Source of the DNA: Sipunculus nudus
Taxonomy: Eukaryota; Annelida; Sipuncula; Golfingiida; Sipunculidae
Direction of reading: 5' to 3'
DNA length: 64,000 nucleotides
Assembly (NCBI GenBank): GCA_026874595.1
Contig: CM049316.1
Coordinates: forward strand, 14,325,839 to 14,389,838
Below the pieces are notes generated by a model. It was not told the DNA's origin. It worked only from the letters and a program-made list of their open reading frames with translations, and did not search any database. This document shows positions 1-13,537 of the stretch, piece by piece (position 1 is the first letter of the stretch; each line of letters starts with the position of its first letter). The translations under genes were made by a program, and so were the position numbers.

Positions 1-866
1 GACCTTGAAAAGTAGGTCAAGATCACCCATTTTTGAACTTGACCAAAATTTTGTAAATATCATGCATTAGCACTGAAGAAATTAAGTTCCTGTGTTGAAT
101 ACCTTTGGAGATATCCTGCAAAAAAGGCCAAAATTGAAAAATCTGATAAAAATTCATTAAAAAATCAGAAATTGTAGGTGGTGCCACCAAAATTGTGCAG
201 CACGCACAGACCATCACTCCAAATGATCATAGTAAGTTTTGTGAAAATCCACACAATGGTTCCTGAGATATAAGCTTCTGAGTGTTTTTTGTATAATCAG
301 CTCTAAAACAAAGAAAATAGGTCAAGGTCACCCATCTTTGCACTTGACCAAGATTTTGTTGATATACATCTTCACTGATGAAATAAAATTCCAACGGTGA
401 ATCCTTTTAGAGATATCCCGCTCACAAGGCCAAAATTGAAAAATCCGATAAAAATTGATTAAAAAATCAGAAATTGCAGGTGGCGCCACCAAAATTGTGC
501 AGCACGTACAGACCATCAGTCCCAATGATCATAGTAAGTTTTGTGAAAATCCACACAATGGTTCCCAAGATATAAGCTTCTGAGTATTTTTCTATAATCA
601 GCTCTAAAATGTAGAAAAATGGGTCAAGGTCACCCATCTTCGAACTTGACTGAGATTTTATCGATATACATCTTCACTGATGAGATAAAATTCCAACCGT
701 GAATCCTTTTTAGAGAAATCCTGCTCACAAGGTAAAAGTTTACAGACGCGGGCGGACGTCAGACGGACAGACAGACGGACGGACAGACGGACAGCAAGAC
801 AGACGGACAGACAGACAGCTTGGGTGACGACAATAGCCCATCAGCCTATGAGCTATGAGCTAAAAA
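1..866. repeat. Helitron-like repeat with 300-bp units, cut by window edge
   Basis: Two and a half units of about 300 bp (each with CACCCATCTTTG..., then GGTGGCGCCACC or a variant) are followed by a GACGGACGGACAGACGG tract (743-822). The tail, CTATGAGCTATGAGCTAAAAA, resembles the tails at 7950, 25884, 41511, 43230 and 51475. No gene is present. Confidence 0.7.
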
Positions 867-1592
867 GGGCTGTACATGTACATTTGTCATGAAAATTTAT
901 ATTTTTCATGCAATTTTCTATGTTTAGGAGCCGTAAAACAATCAAAAGTAAGTCAACCGTGACGAAACGCAAACTCGATCTGTAACTGGTCATTATCTGT
1001 CCACACACCAAAAATCAGGCCAATATCTGCAGGCATTGCGAAAAAAAGTCCGTACATGTGTATATTTGTCATGAAAATTTCTATTTTTTCATGAAATTTT
1101 CTAAGTTAAGGAGCCGTTAAATGGTCAAAAGTAGGCCAACTGGGACGAAACGCGATCTCGATCTATATCTGGTCATTATCTACCTACACACCAAAAATCT
1201 GGCCAATATCTGCAGGCATTGCGAAAAAAAGTCCGTACATGTGTATTTGTCATGAAAATTTCTATTTTTCATGAAATTTTCTAAGTTAAGGAGCCGTAAA
1301 ACAGTCAAAAGTAGGTCAACCGGGACGAAACGCGAACTCGATCTGTAACCGGTCATTATCTGCCCACACAACAAAAATCAGCCCAAAATCTGCAGGCATT
1401 GCAAAAAAAAGTCCGTACATGTGTATTTGTCATGAAAATGTCTATTTTTCATGAAATTTTCTAAGTTAAGGAGCCGTAAAACAGTCAAAAGTAGGTCAAC
1501 CGGGACAAAACGCGAACTCGATCTGTAACTGGTCATTATCTGTCCACACACCAAAAATCAGGCTTATATCTGCAGGCATTGCGAAAAAAAGC
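867..1592. repeat. 180-bp tandem array (four units)
   Basis: Four units of about 180 bp, with GCGAAAAAAAGTCCGTACAT recurring near 1038, 1220, 1399 and 1579. Same family and orientation as the core of 60145-61500, but the ACTAGA head is missing on this copy. 1593-2040 after it holds nothing that I recognise. Confidence 0.75.
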
Positions 1593-2040
1593 TTTCTAAA
1601 GAAGCTACTGATTTTCGCGCTGCCTTATTTGACCGTTTATGATGCACTTAAACACCAAGTAGTGCACATTGGCCTGTCTGCTTAAAAAACTGCTGATGTG
1701 ACTATCAGCCAAACAAACGCCAGTCAACAAACACTCGACAGGCATCAGGCTCCGCCAAGAAACCACGAGTTGGGCAATTATCTCTGAGTCTGTGGCCTGT
1801 TCAAACGGTCGCCGGGGCGATGAGCTGTCACACAAAACGAAATGAACAACAATGGCTCTGTGTATAACTCGCTTGGCTGGTAAACCGTTTTCTTTCCAGC
1901 ACTGGGTCTAATGTGATTGGACCAAAATACAGTGCTCCCCACTGGTGTAGATATTCAGGATACAAGGTCATAACAAACAGCGCTTACGATATAGGTAGTT
2001 GGCCTATAGATAAAGGGCTCTGTAAAGAGCGTAGAGGGGC

Positions 2041-4046
2041 TTCAGTATAGCCTAGGTGTGACTTGGTCTCTAAAAATTTAATAAAAGCTACAGTTTTTGG
2101 TCAATTGCTTTCACAATTCAGAATTTAGCAGCTGAAATCCTTATGTGTGCATAATCTGAAATTAAATCAACAGTGTTTGCAAAACTGTGGCAAAATTTAG
2201 GGTCCTGATTTTATATTTAAGCGAATAACTTTAAAAATTTATACTAGATATTTCTTGGCACCGTAGGTACCATAGTATCCCCAGACAATTAATCCCTCCC
2301 CCTTTAAGAATAGCCCCCCCCCCCCCCCCCCATCTTCAGCAACAATTAATATCAGACCACACTCTTAGAAAACGTCTCTCTCATAGAAAAGGTCATGACC
2401 CCAAATTCAATTTACATCATCCCATAACCCATGTCTATGTATATGCATAATATGAAAGAAAAGTGTCCATTAGTTTTTGACTTATAATGCTCACAGTACT
2501 GTTAAGTGGCAATGATGGGGGATTAAACGGTACGAAAACTACAAAAAGAATAACAAGTGGCGCTACCAGTTTCCGGTGCATGACACCACTATCCAAGATC
2601 TTAGGTCAAGTTGATTTTTGGACTAATCCATGCATCCCTTATTGAGATATTAATTATTTTGTGTGATTTTCACCATATATGGCAATATTCAAGGTCAAGG
2701 CCACTCTAATAGGAAAGTTCATGACCCCAGTTTATATATACATCATACAATAATCCATGTCTATGTATATGCATAATATGAAAGAAATCTGTCCATTAGT
2801 TTTTGACTTAGAATGCTCACAGTACTGTTAAGTGGCAATGATGGGGATATTAAACGGCACGAAAACAAGTAAAAGAATAACAGGTGGCGCCACCTGTTTC
2901 CGGTACATGAAATTACTATCCAAGATCTTCGGTCAAATTGATTTTTGGACCAATCCATGTATCCCTTGTTGAGATATAAATGATTTTGTGTGATTTTCAC
3001 CATATATGGCAATATTCAAGGTCAAGGCCACTCTAATAGAAAAGGTCATGACCCCAATTTAAATAAACATCATCCCATAACCCATATCTATGTATATGCA
3101 TAAGATAAAAGAAATGTGTCCATTAGTTTTTTTACTTATAATGCTCACAGTACTTACTGTCAAGTACCAATTTTGGGGGTATTAAACGGCACGAAAACAA
3201 GTAAAGAATAATAGGTGGCGCCACCAGTTTCTGGAACATGGCAACCCTATCCATGATCTTCCATCAACTTGATTTTGGGATCAATCCATGCAAAATTTCT
3301 TGAGATATTTAAGAATTTGTGTGATTTTCCCCAAAATTGGACCTACTCAAGGTCAAGGACACTCCTAGTATAGGTCATGACCTCATTTTAAATAGGCGTC
3401 GTCCTCTCACCCATATCTATACATATACAAAGTTTGGTAAAGATCCGTGAAATATTTGTTGATTTATCGCGCCAACAAGATTTATATGCGGCGGCGGCGG
3501 GACCGGTATGAAAACATAGTATTCCCCGACTTTGTCTGGGGATACAAAAATTCAGATCAAATTTTCTGTATACAATTGAATCTTGATTAAATGAAGTTAT
3601 ATCCCTGAAAAAAAGTCTCTAGGTTAAGTAATTCTTACGTTAAGTGAATAAAAAAAATTCCTGATTTTTTACAAGATGCATTATGTTCGGGCCGATTACT
3701 TCAACACATTATGCAATGCTTACCTAATTTTTGGTATGTAAATAGGAAATGTATGGAACAATATGCATATTTACTATGATCAAATTAAGATCAGTGATTT
3801 TGATATTAGGCAGTCTTGAAAGTGTTATAATGGGTTTTTCATGGAAAACGGGAGGGTTTTCCTTAATATCTTCATCTAATAAGGAAGACCTAGTGACCCC
3901 ATTTTCGGTATGGTAGGAGATTTCTGGGACATCTAACGGTATGCCGAATTTCAGATTCGTAGGTCTAACGGTTTATAAACGTGTCAGTTTAACGGACGGA
4001 CGGATTGCCGACAAACACAATATTGATGATATACGGGCCGTTTAAA
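2041..4046. repeat. dispersed repeat R, copy split by family B element
   Basis: Segments 2041-2241 and 3546-4046 match the repeat seen at 6660, 7120, 38770, 40740, 41512 and 48060 (ATTAAATCAACAGTG..., GCAAAATTTAAGGTAC, CATTATGTTTGGGCCCATAA, CGAATTTCAGATTCGTAGGTC). It ends in an ACGGACGGACGG tract. It is interrupted at 2242-3545. No coding potential was seen; the repeat is AT-rich and diverged. Confidence 0.7.
2242..3545. mobile_element. Helitron-like repeat, family B, copy 1
   Basis: The head is ACTAGATATTTC, then a small hairpin (TGGCACCGTAGGTACCA), then GTATCCCCAGACA. The tail is a stem-loop (GTATTCCCCGAC-TTT-GTCTGGGGATAC). The tail repeats the head word GTATCCCC in both arms. The core has three diverged copies of a module of about 320 bp with GGTGGCGCCACC. 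Intact copies of the invaded repeat (6781, 50931) show the empty site aatttacaaaattcag with no clear target duplication, as expected for Helitron-type insertion. GCGGCGGCGG precedes the tail. Confidence 0.7.
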
Positions 4047-4815
4047 TCTAATTTCATTCTTTTCACAAGCCCTTCCTTGCATATAGTAACATAAATATAC
4101 CCTGGAGTTACTTGTGATCTATGGGCTTCCAGGAAGCAGAATAGTTAAGGGTTTTGTCTAAACTGAGTTATCGAAATTAATATCTCCTGTTCCCCATTAC
4201 CAGTTAATTGTCGTAGTAGACCCTTAACATATCATCTCACAATGCCACCGACAGATCCCTGCATTATTTCCTGTGAACAGGCGATCTCCGTATAACTGAC
4301 ACCATATAACTAGCCGCCTGAGACAGGTCACCCCCTTGAGGTGAACAGTTAAATCCTGACTACTGGAGGGTTTTCTCGCTCTGATATGATCATTCCTATA
4401 TGGTCAGTAGATCTAGCTAAGGTCATCTGCTGCACCCTGCATAGCACATCACGCAAACACCTATCGGGTATAAGGCCTTACAGGTAACATGAGGTCTGAT
4501 GAAATATCGTAAGGTAACCTTAAGTAAATTAATTAAAGGCTATTACCGTCTAGGTCAGACCTTCGTATAAATGTAATATCATATAATATAGAGGGTCATA
4601 GGCCTATATCATGACAGGGGGTTGTAGCGGCACGTCCAAGGTCGATAGTTTTCTGCAGATCCTCCGGTTTCATCCATCCCTAGAGACTAACGTACGCCAC
4701 CATTTGTGCCATGTAGCTTGCCTAACTTTGATTATTATAACTATTCGTATAATCCGTATAAAATATAGTTTACTAATAAATATATCAGGGCTCTACGAAT
4801 ACACCGTCAGTCACC

Positions 4816-4852
4816 AAACAAGGGACCCATGGGTCACGGCGCTCAGCTGATC
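4816..4852. repeat. repeat family A head (solo)
   Basis: AAACAAGGGACCCATGGGTC, then CGCTCAGCTGA. No long copy follows; the next sequence (GTGATTGGACTATAAATG) is unrelated to 36354. 4047-4815 before it has no recognisable feature. Confidence 0.6.
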
Positions 4853-5802
4853 GTGATTGGACTATAAATGTTTCTCCACTGTGATACTATATCGAGTCGA
4901 TAAAGCTTATGAATATCATGGACATGTTGAGCTATTATAAAGGAATGTAATGTAATATGTGAGTAAATGATAAATGAAATTACCTGACTGATGGATTAAT
5001 AGAGTCAAATATAGTGGTTTATTTTTTTATTTATTTAGGAGGGGTTGAAAATTGTGATATATTTGAGCAAATATGAATGCAATGACAGCAGTAATAAGCA
5101 GTAGTAGAATGATGATAAGGCTATTTGTTGAAGGATCTAAAGTGTATGGTAGTCTGCAAGCTTTCAATTTGACAGATATGATGTTATGATTAACTATGCT
5201 GATGAAGTGATTTATGAATTTGTGACTGTATGACACAATATCTCTTTAGTCTTGACAAGGTACATTATTGTGATGCCCACTATGTCTACATATTACACAA
5301 TATTGACATAATTTCTGGCATGTACATAGGTACCTATGGACGAATAGTTATACAAAATATTAAAATATGAATATATCTGATTCATCTTGTTCTTGCTTAC
5401 TGAGGCTGACTTTGGGATGGGGTTCGGAGAAGGGAAAAGTGAGGGCAGCACAAAGGTGGATGTAGAAATATTCTATTGTAATGTTTTTCATTTATATTAG
5501 AATATGAAAAGCTAAGAGGAAAGGGGCCCTCCTACTTGGTTATAGTAAAGTTCTAAATATATGATTGCAAACTAATACTCTGACAAGACTGTCAGTAAAA
5601 GTTTTGAGATACTGTGATGCATATGAAAATTTACAGATGGACAGGCAAGTGGACAGAATGGACTAATACCTTTATTTTACTTTCAAGGGAATAATGCATT
5701 TAAGTTTAAATATAATCCTATTTTTTAAGCATATCCACTTTTTCCATTAAGAAGTTTTTATCTGAATCATTTTTTTATTTACAGGTTTTATAAATTTTTA
5801 AT

Positions 5803-5945
5803 AAAAAAACCTGAAAATATAAGTTAAAATAAAAGAATTGTTGCAAAAGTTGCAATCATTATATATACAGAGTAAAAAACTGAAACTATAAGTTAAAATA
5901 TTAGAATTGTTGCAAAAGTTGCAATCATCATATATCCAGAGTGTA
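5803..5945. repeat. 65-bp direct duplication
   Basis: Two copies share AATTGTTGCAAAAGTTGCAA and flanking TATAAGTTAAAATA. The rest of 4853-6659 is AT-rich with a poly-G run (6482-6496) and no gene that I can support. Confidence 0.7.
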
Positions 5946-6659
5946 ACTCATATTGGGTCATATTTGCATACACATATATTTTATTTTTTTTAAATCATAA
6001 ATGTTTAAACTGAATTTAAAAGAAAATAATGCCACAACATGGCATTTACAAGAATATTCCTTGTATCACTATTAAAAAGTTTGCACATGGGAGTTTTCAG
6101 TCATGCTTAATTTTATTCACCAAAATAAAATAAAAGTAAATTTGATAAAATAAAACATCTTTTTTAAAATAAAGTATACACACTGTTGGTTGAATGAGGG
6201 ACAACAATATCATTGTGCTAATTACTATCCCAGTTTTAATTTATTACTGGAATTAATAGTCAATTTCACACCTGGTGAAGTTTTTACTCTTCTGAAGTAA
6301 GGAATTACTTAGCTCATGAACATCCACACTTTCAAAGCAATACACTACTTTGTGGACACAATTAAATGTACACTTTAATCATTGTAACCCTGGTGGTACA
6401 ATACAAAATCTAAAATGTAGCATGTCCAAGAATAAAATAAAATACAGAAAATTATAACATTCTTCTAGTTTATGCACCAGCTGGGGGGGGGGGGGGGTGA
6501 GTGCAGGGCAGAGGGGAAGCCTGCTAGTAGTGGCCAAGCTGGGCCAAGCTGGGGTGGGTTACATAATGCAAGTGAAGGCTGTACTACTAGGTGGGTTAGA
6601 TGTAAACAACACTTGACATGGTGTATGAAAACATGAATAAAAGCTATTCTTTCCAATCA

Positions 6660-7950
6660 ATTTCTTTGAAATTTCAGATTTTAAAAGATTAAATCCTTAT
6701 GTATTTATGCTGTGAAAATTAAATCAACAGTGCCAAAGTTGGACAAAATTTTAGGTATTGATTTTTTATTTATGCTAATAACTTGAAAAATTTGCAAAAT
6801 TCAGATCTAATTTTGGGAAAATAATTGAATCTTGATTAAATAAAGTTATATTCCTGAAAAAAAGTCTCTAGGTTCAGCAATTCTCATGTTAGGTGAGTAA
6901 ATATATTTCCTGATTTTAAAAAAAATTGCATTATGTTTTGGCCCATAACTTCAAAATAATACCCAATACTGACCTAATTTTTGGTATGTTGATAGAAAAT
7001 GTATGAAAGAATGTGAATACTAAATACGATAAAAAAAAGATAAGTGGTTTTGATATTAGGCAGCCTTGAAGTGTAACAATGGCTTTTTTTATGGAAAACG
7101 GAGATTTTGGGGACATCTAAAATTATGCCAACAGCCTGGGGAGCATAGAGATGTGCACTGAATGACCTACAGTCATCAAAGTGGACTGCTTGACAATGTA
7201 AGGGAATACATCATGAGCCTCCAGAAAAATTCAATAACTAGCCTAATTTTGCAGCTTTTATTTTCAAATTTCCTATTTTTACAGATTAAATCCTTATGTA
7301 TACATGCTGTGAAAATTAAATCCACAGTACTTACAGGAAAAAAATGTGCCGTGGCCAAAGTTGGGCAAAATTTAAGGTACCAATTTTATATTTTTGCCAA
7401 TATTTAAAAAAATTTAACAGATTTTGATCTAATTTTTGGTATACAATTTAATTTAGATTAATTAAAGTTGTATTACTGGAAAAAAGTCCCTACCTTTAAC
7501 ACTTATGGTCTTAAGTGACCAAATATCTTCCTGATTTTTTTTACAAAGTCCATTATGTTTGGGCCCATAACTTTTTTAAATTAAATAATACTGACTTAAT
7601 ATCTGGCATGTACATAGGAACTATATAGAGGAATATTTATGGTAAATATGAAGAAAACCAGATGAGTGGTTTTGATATTAGGTAGTCCTGAAGTGTGAAA
7701 ATAGATTTCTAATAAAAAATTGAGGTTTTTCCTTAATATCTCGAAGGAACGAAGTCCTATTGACCCAATTTTTGGCATGGTATGAGATTTTGTGGACATC
7801 TAACTGTATGCCGAATTTCAGATTCGTAGGTCCAACGGTGTCGAAACGTGCCAGTCTTACGCACGGACATCCGGACAGACGGACGGACAGACAGACAGAC
7901 GGACGGACGACGGACAATGGACCACGACTATAAGTCATCTGAGCTAAAAA
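6660..7950. repeat. dispersed repeat R, two copies in tandem
   Basis: The first copy (about 6660-7120) lacks a tail. The second (about 7120-7950) starts at CCAACAGCCTGGGGAGCATA, also found at 48070, and ends with a GACGGACAGACAGACAG tract and TCATCTGAGCTAAAAA. It provides uninterrupted sequence that serves as the empty site for three insertions in the window. Confidence 0.72.
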
Positions 7951-10900
7951 TTGACTCTGAGTGCAACGCTGTGTTTAATGACTAGAGGACAAAGACTGGG
8001 TTACATAAATAGAGCGGGGCTCATTAAAGCGCATACCCCCGCCAAGGTTGGACGATCCTACAAAATCCAGATCCCTATTGTCCAGATCCCAATAAAACAA
8101 TTTAATACCTTTACGTACCCAACTACCCATTTCTCATATATCCAAGAAGTGGTTCAGAATATTGTTTTTGCATTATCCTGATAACAGACATAAAAATCAA
8201 CAAACGAATAGAGATGCCCCGGTGAAAACATATCCTTCTATGCGGAGGTAAAGAACCCAATCCGAAAATTTCATTATACCTCCATACAGACGATTCCCGT
8301 GGTGTCTAAAGACGGGGTCGTCATAAATGGAAACATAATATTGAACTAAACGAAGCTTTATCAAGGAGACCTCAGCAGTCGAACCGACCATGGTCACAAC
8401 TGTAGTCATGTATATTGCGGGAACCGGGTGGGCGCCACTACGGTTAGGACTTCTGGTTTTCGAGACCTTGAATCACAGTTCCAGACACGCAAGACATTAC
8501 AGAACCCAAACCTGGAAACATGGCAGCTGAAGCAGTGTAATTATGGTCTACACTTATAGCAGGAGGTCATTGAATTATAAATTAACCGACCCATTGTCAT
8601 GACATTGCGGTTTCAGTGCAGCTTCCATGAAAACCTAACAGGCATGTGTTTACTGGTAGGAGCTCATGTCTACAGAACATTTTTTTCGATGTTTGTGTGA
8701 CCGGATGGTAAATCAGACGACGGACAAACGGTCATCGCTCTAGCTTAGAAGACTTGCAGGCAACTATCCTGAAAACCGACACTTTCCCCAGATTATATAT
8801 TTTAGTATGTGACTGTCATCACTTGCGGCTTGCCAGCATAAGATGGTTTAGATTCTTTACATTACGATGGAGTCTTTGCATTGCTATCGCAACGACAGTT
8901 ATTACTCTAATAATTCGCACCCTTTTTAAATACCGGTTTATACCTAAGTATATACTTGTTTCATATCAAAAAGCGTCACTGTAGGGATAAAGAAGTCTGA
9001 ATAATTTGAAGAACGTAGGTCTACCTGTCTCACATGCAAAGCGTGACTAATCACAGCTATTAGTCTTTCAGTCGTGCATGTGTTACATTAACGCCCGATC
9101 CACAGCGATGACGTCATCCACTATTAGTCACTAGATCCTACACTGGTTTCAGGGGGAGGTGGAGGGATAAACATTTCCTTCCGCAAATTTAAAGCTCTCC
9201 TCAATAAATTTGTCAATTAGGTAGGCAACTCATAATCAGAGAAAATCAAGGATACGGCCTATAGTAGGTTGCTGAAAGTTGTTTTAACCAGATGTAAAAA
9301 TAAATAAAGTGTTGAAAACTGAACAATTTTATATTCCATCATATGTGGTGAGAGTGAAGAAAATTAAATAACATTGGGGGGGGGGCCTAAGTTTTATTTT
9401 TCGCCAGGGGATGTTGTCCGGACTAGACTTTGAACGGGAGTCCTAAATTTCGGGAAGGAAGGGGGGGGGGGGGGGGGGCTACTGTCATTTCTCCCGTGGA
9501 TTGTACCCCTCGCATGCTAACATGGCCTTACGTCTATATTCGTGAAATTTGAGAGGGACGACAACAACTTAAATATCATTTATACAGAACATTACAAATT
9601 AAATGTTCTGCCAAGACTCGAGGGAAGAAAGCCACTAAAATTCGCTCGTACATTTATTCAACAGAGGTTTACAAAAAGAGGAGTACGGAACAAACAATGA
9701 GTGTTTATCCAAAATTCTAGTATTTATTAACAGTCTGTCTGTCCATTGCCATCTGACGTTTTACTGAACCTATTTCTAATGTTCTCGAACTCAGCGATCT
9801 GACTTCAATATTTATAAGTCATTGGAATAAAGAGAACACGTGACCATACTTAATGGTGATCATCCAATGTTATACACGATGCGCTCAGACTTAGTGTTAA
9901 TCTGAATATAAGTTTAATATTTAAATTCTCTACGGATGAACCATATACCACAAATTCTTCTAGTAAAATTAAGACGGCAAAGTAAAATAGTTACGACTTT
10001 GAACAACAGATGTCGCTCCTTCCCTGCCGCTCGGGCAACCAATGACGTGCACAAAAACGGTGTCACCAAGATTTGGTTGCGGGAAGGAGTTACCATTCGA
10101 ATCACAGTAAGATGTGTCAATGATCTCATGACACGAACTGACAATCTCTTGGCTTTGAGTCTTGTGCTCTACCCCTAGAATACGGAACCAAGGAAATTTG
10201 CAAAGATTATGCTATGCAATTTGTTCTCATACAAAATGTGTTCATGCAGGTTCAATGCACTTCGTCCAGCCATGTCAAACCGAATCAGACAAACTCACAA
10301 ACACACACAAAGATCACCCAAAAACACCCGAATATGACCACAGAGACATCAGTGTTCCGGTATCAAAGCATGTATTTGCAAAATGTAAAATATTACCATC
10401 TTGGTATATACACTATATATACAGGCTTACCATTTCTGTCATTCAGTGACGTTTAAAAATAAAGCCAATTACTCATGAAATTACATTTATCAGCTATATG
10501 TTGACCTAAAGTCAATCTGCTTATCTTTGCCGATGATCACTTAGTGCCTCATGGCCACAACACTGCATCTTCTCAGCCTTTTCTCCTAAATACATCCACA
10601 ACATTGTCTCCATTAGTACAGTACTTCACAAGTATTGAACCAAGAGTGGATGAATAGTGCTGACAACAGTAGACTCTATCTATCGTTAAAACAAGCCTGA
10701 ATTCAACATACATCATAACAGTGCAGCTGGAAACTGTCGATGCTGGTCTTAGCTATATATTTCATGTGTGTGTATGTTCGTGTAAGTTGAATATCAAATA
10801 TCAACACAGTTGTAAAAATAATTAAGACTTGCACAAGTGAGACTGTCTACGGATATAAACACAAAAGTGTGTATGTCTCACAACATTATGAAAAACCAGT

Positions 10901-11599
10901 TTCATTATACCTGTCCTTCTTATCTGCAACAACAATATTTAAAATTTAACTGTAAAATTCCAGGATAATACAGTAAATGATATCATTAACACAAATAATT
11001 CTTTTTAAAAAGAGACAGAAAACAAATTAAACAAAATCTTGAACTCCTCAGGAAGAGACAAATTCTTTTGTTCCTTGAGCAGGAGGAAAACAAAATTACT
11101 ACTTTTAAAGTAAAAAATATTTAATTATAAAACTATCTGTATTACAAATAAGAAGCTTATTTCATTTATATTAAAGTTTTATCTTTGAATCTGCTGAATA
11201 TGATACCCCGCCAGAGTGTCATACAGATGACCTTTCAGATGATTTATTGATTATGTTATTCTTAAATTTGCTACTGCAAGTGAGATATGAAAACTTATCT
11301 CTAGACACAGCTTCAGAGACACCGATAGGATCCATCCCGGCACTATTTAATTTATGTCTTGACTGGTTTAACTCTAATACTGATTACAAATCTCTCAAGT
11401 CAAGTTTTATCTTTTAGTCAACCAGCACATAATGGAAATTATACAAAAAGTTTCTAATGATAAAAAAAATCATTTTCGACCTACAATTACTTAAGGTATC
11501 AGGACTGTTGGCCTCAACTCAATATTTGAGTCTTATTTTCTCAGAAAAGACAAGAACCATTCTGACTGAAAAACATTGCAGTTGGCAGTTTGTTGATGC
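7951..11599. other. low-copy region with no recognised gene
   Basis: I see no repeat from the rest of the window and no frame with a known protein pattern; the longest frames are under 105 codons. It contains TGACGTCA (9109-9116), a perfect CRE palindrome, and poly-G runs near 9376 and 9460. It could hold the promoter or exons of a neighbouring gene, but nothing supports that directly. Confidence 0.4.
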
Positions 11600-12739
11600 C
11601 AAAGCATTATTTATTAAGATTCATTTCTGTATTAAGTTGAGCACACTAAATTTGACATATTTAAAATTTTACGGATTAATACAGTTCTTTTATTTTTTAA
11701 ACAAAAAAGTTTTGTCAACCTTCCGGAATGATTATTGCTTCTTTTTTTTTTACCATAAAATCTAAAGGAAATTATCTTTTTGTGAACAGTCCCACAGCCA
11801 GGCAGGAGATAGTGACAAATTTCAGGAAATGTGTATAGCATGATATGCTTGTTTACCATAGGCTGTAATCACAAGTCATCTGTCAACAAGTCAGCTGAGA
11901 CCTTTACACAGGAGATATAAACATGAGAAGGTTAAAATGTATCAAAAGAAAAACACTAATAAAACAAATGCAAGACAGTATACAATTATTCCTAACTTGC
12001 ATAAAAATTAAGACAATGTTGATTACTCATCACTTATTGTATATGTAATGTTTATCTCTGTTTCCTGATTTATAATGCTAAAATATTGATATATCTTTTA
12101 AACAATAATAATTTTCCTATTATTATTCTTTCAAGTATTTCATAAATACTATATTCTTTTTGCAAAATGTTGGGTGTTAGTCTTCATAAAAAATAATTCT
12201 CTTTTACAGACACCTTATTTTAAATAGAAGTGACATTTTTGCTTGCTATAAGTACAAAAAAATATCAGCTGAACATAAAAGTCTTAATGCCAGGATATTT
12301 ACTGACAAGTTATTGTCACAGTTTCATCCTGGACCATAATTCCCCCTTAATCATCAAGCCCATGATTATATGACCTGCCTCGATCACATGACTTAACATC
12401 ACACACATACACACAACCCTGAACAGATAAAGCCTGTTTGATCACATAATTTTGTGTCAGCACTGCCTGACCCCAGCTCCCACTCCTCCCTGCAGCCATT
12501 TTGGTCACATGACATCCTGTTCAGATCACATGACCTCATCTGTCCATACAGATCAAGCCTTTGCTAAGTATATGACCTTGTATCACTTGCACTCGTCTTG
12601 ATGACCTATTAACAGTCTGGTCAACTGATTTGCATATTAGACTGAAACAGCCAATGAGAGTTGACTAGTGGTGAGAATGAGATTACCACATGAGACAAGC
12701 CATGAGGCTCATACCACAGGCATCTAACCCTCACGCGGG
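11600..12739 (-). other. probable EDC4 3'UTR region
   Basis: The sequence downstream of the stop looks low-copy. On the minus strand AATAAA-type signals occur near 11689-11694 and 11606-11611, about 1.05-1.1 kb after the stop, so the mRNA could end there. GATCACATGAC-like words recur four times at about 12384-12540. The 3' end position is a guess. Confidence 0.35.
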
Positions 12740-12914
12740 TCATCTGAGGAGGGACTTGGCGGCCATGAGGAGCATGCGCATGTTGCGGGACTCTTGCGGG
12801 TGAGCCTGGATAAAAGCCATCAACTTTTGACACAGCGCGCCCAGCACAGCTGGCATGTGTTCCCTGGTCAGAGTGTTACTGGTGTCCAAGTTCATCACCG
12901 CTTCTTCCAAGAAC
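12740..12914 (-). CDS. EDC4: EDC4 last coding exon
   Basis: The acceptor is CATCTTCAG|GTTCTTGG and the stop is TGA at 12742-12740. The first base completes Lys from exon 17, followed by FLEEAVMNLDTSNTLTREHM, then PAVLGALCQKLMAFIQAHPQ and ESRNMRMLLMAAKSLLR. This matches the family ending (YLEEAVMxLD...TRxHM...LxxFLQ...). The length is normal for the family's C-terminus, so the gene ends intact here. Confidence 0.95.
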
Positions 12915-13537
12915 CTGAAGATGGATGCAAACTTGTTAATGTTTTGACTAACTGAATAAAATAAACACATGATATTTTCACAAGGTGGATTTTGATCAAT
13001 AAAGTAAGCTATCAACAATAAGCTCATAAATTGAGCAATAACCTTAAGTCCATCTACAAGACTTGCAATCATATAATTGTAGCATCATATTTCTTTCTAC
13101 TTACTCATATTCCTATACAATAGTTTCCCTGTCACCATATTCATTATGGCATTTTTGGATCAAAATAGTCCAAGCAGTAACTTTGGACTAAACTGTTACA
13201 TGTAACAAGGCCTTTGCAGCCTATGAAGGATGCAGACAGGTGAAGATAGTGCAATTAGTTTAAAATTTGGTTCTCTTTTATAATACCCATGAGATTAAGC
13301 AAAGTTAGCAAACTGTGTCTTACTGGAGATATACCTCAACTTGAGTTACAACCAAGATGCCAATTTGAACATGTGGTGTCCTAAGACTGCTTCACCTGAT
13401 AATACTTACTTGTGTTTCTGGTGTTGCTGACAATGCTAAATTGTTTTGAGGTCTGTTGCTGATGATAATTACTTGTGTTTGAAGTCTGTTGCTGATGATA
13501 CTTACTTGTGTTTGAGGCCTGTTGCTGACAATACTTA

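Noticed and set aside
7678..7938. Frame with VRPSVCLSVRLSGCPCVRLARFD
   Set aside because: This is the GACGGACGG tract of a dispersed repeat read backwards; the same peptide pattern recurs at 41243.
9109..9116. Perfect CRE (TGACGTCA) as a promoter element
   Set aside because: A single 8-mer with no transcript start or gene next to it is not enough. It is mentioned only in the region entry.
9914..10456. Several overlapping frames of 76-95 codons on both strands
   Set aside because: No known motif, frames overlap each other and codon pattern is not biased. They could hide an exon, but nothing supports it.
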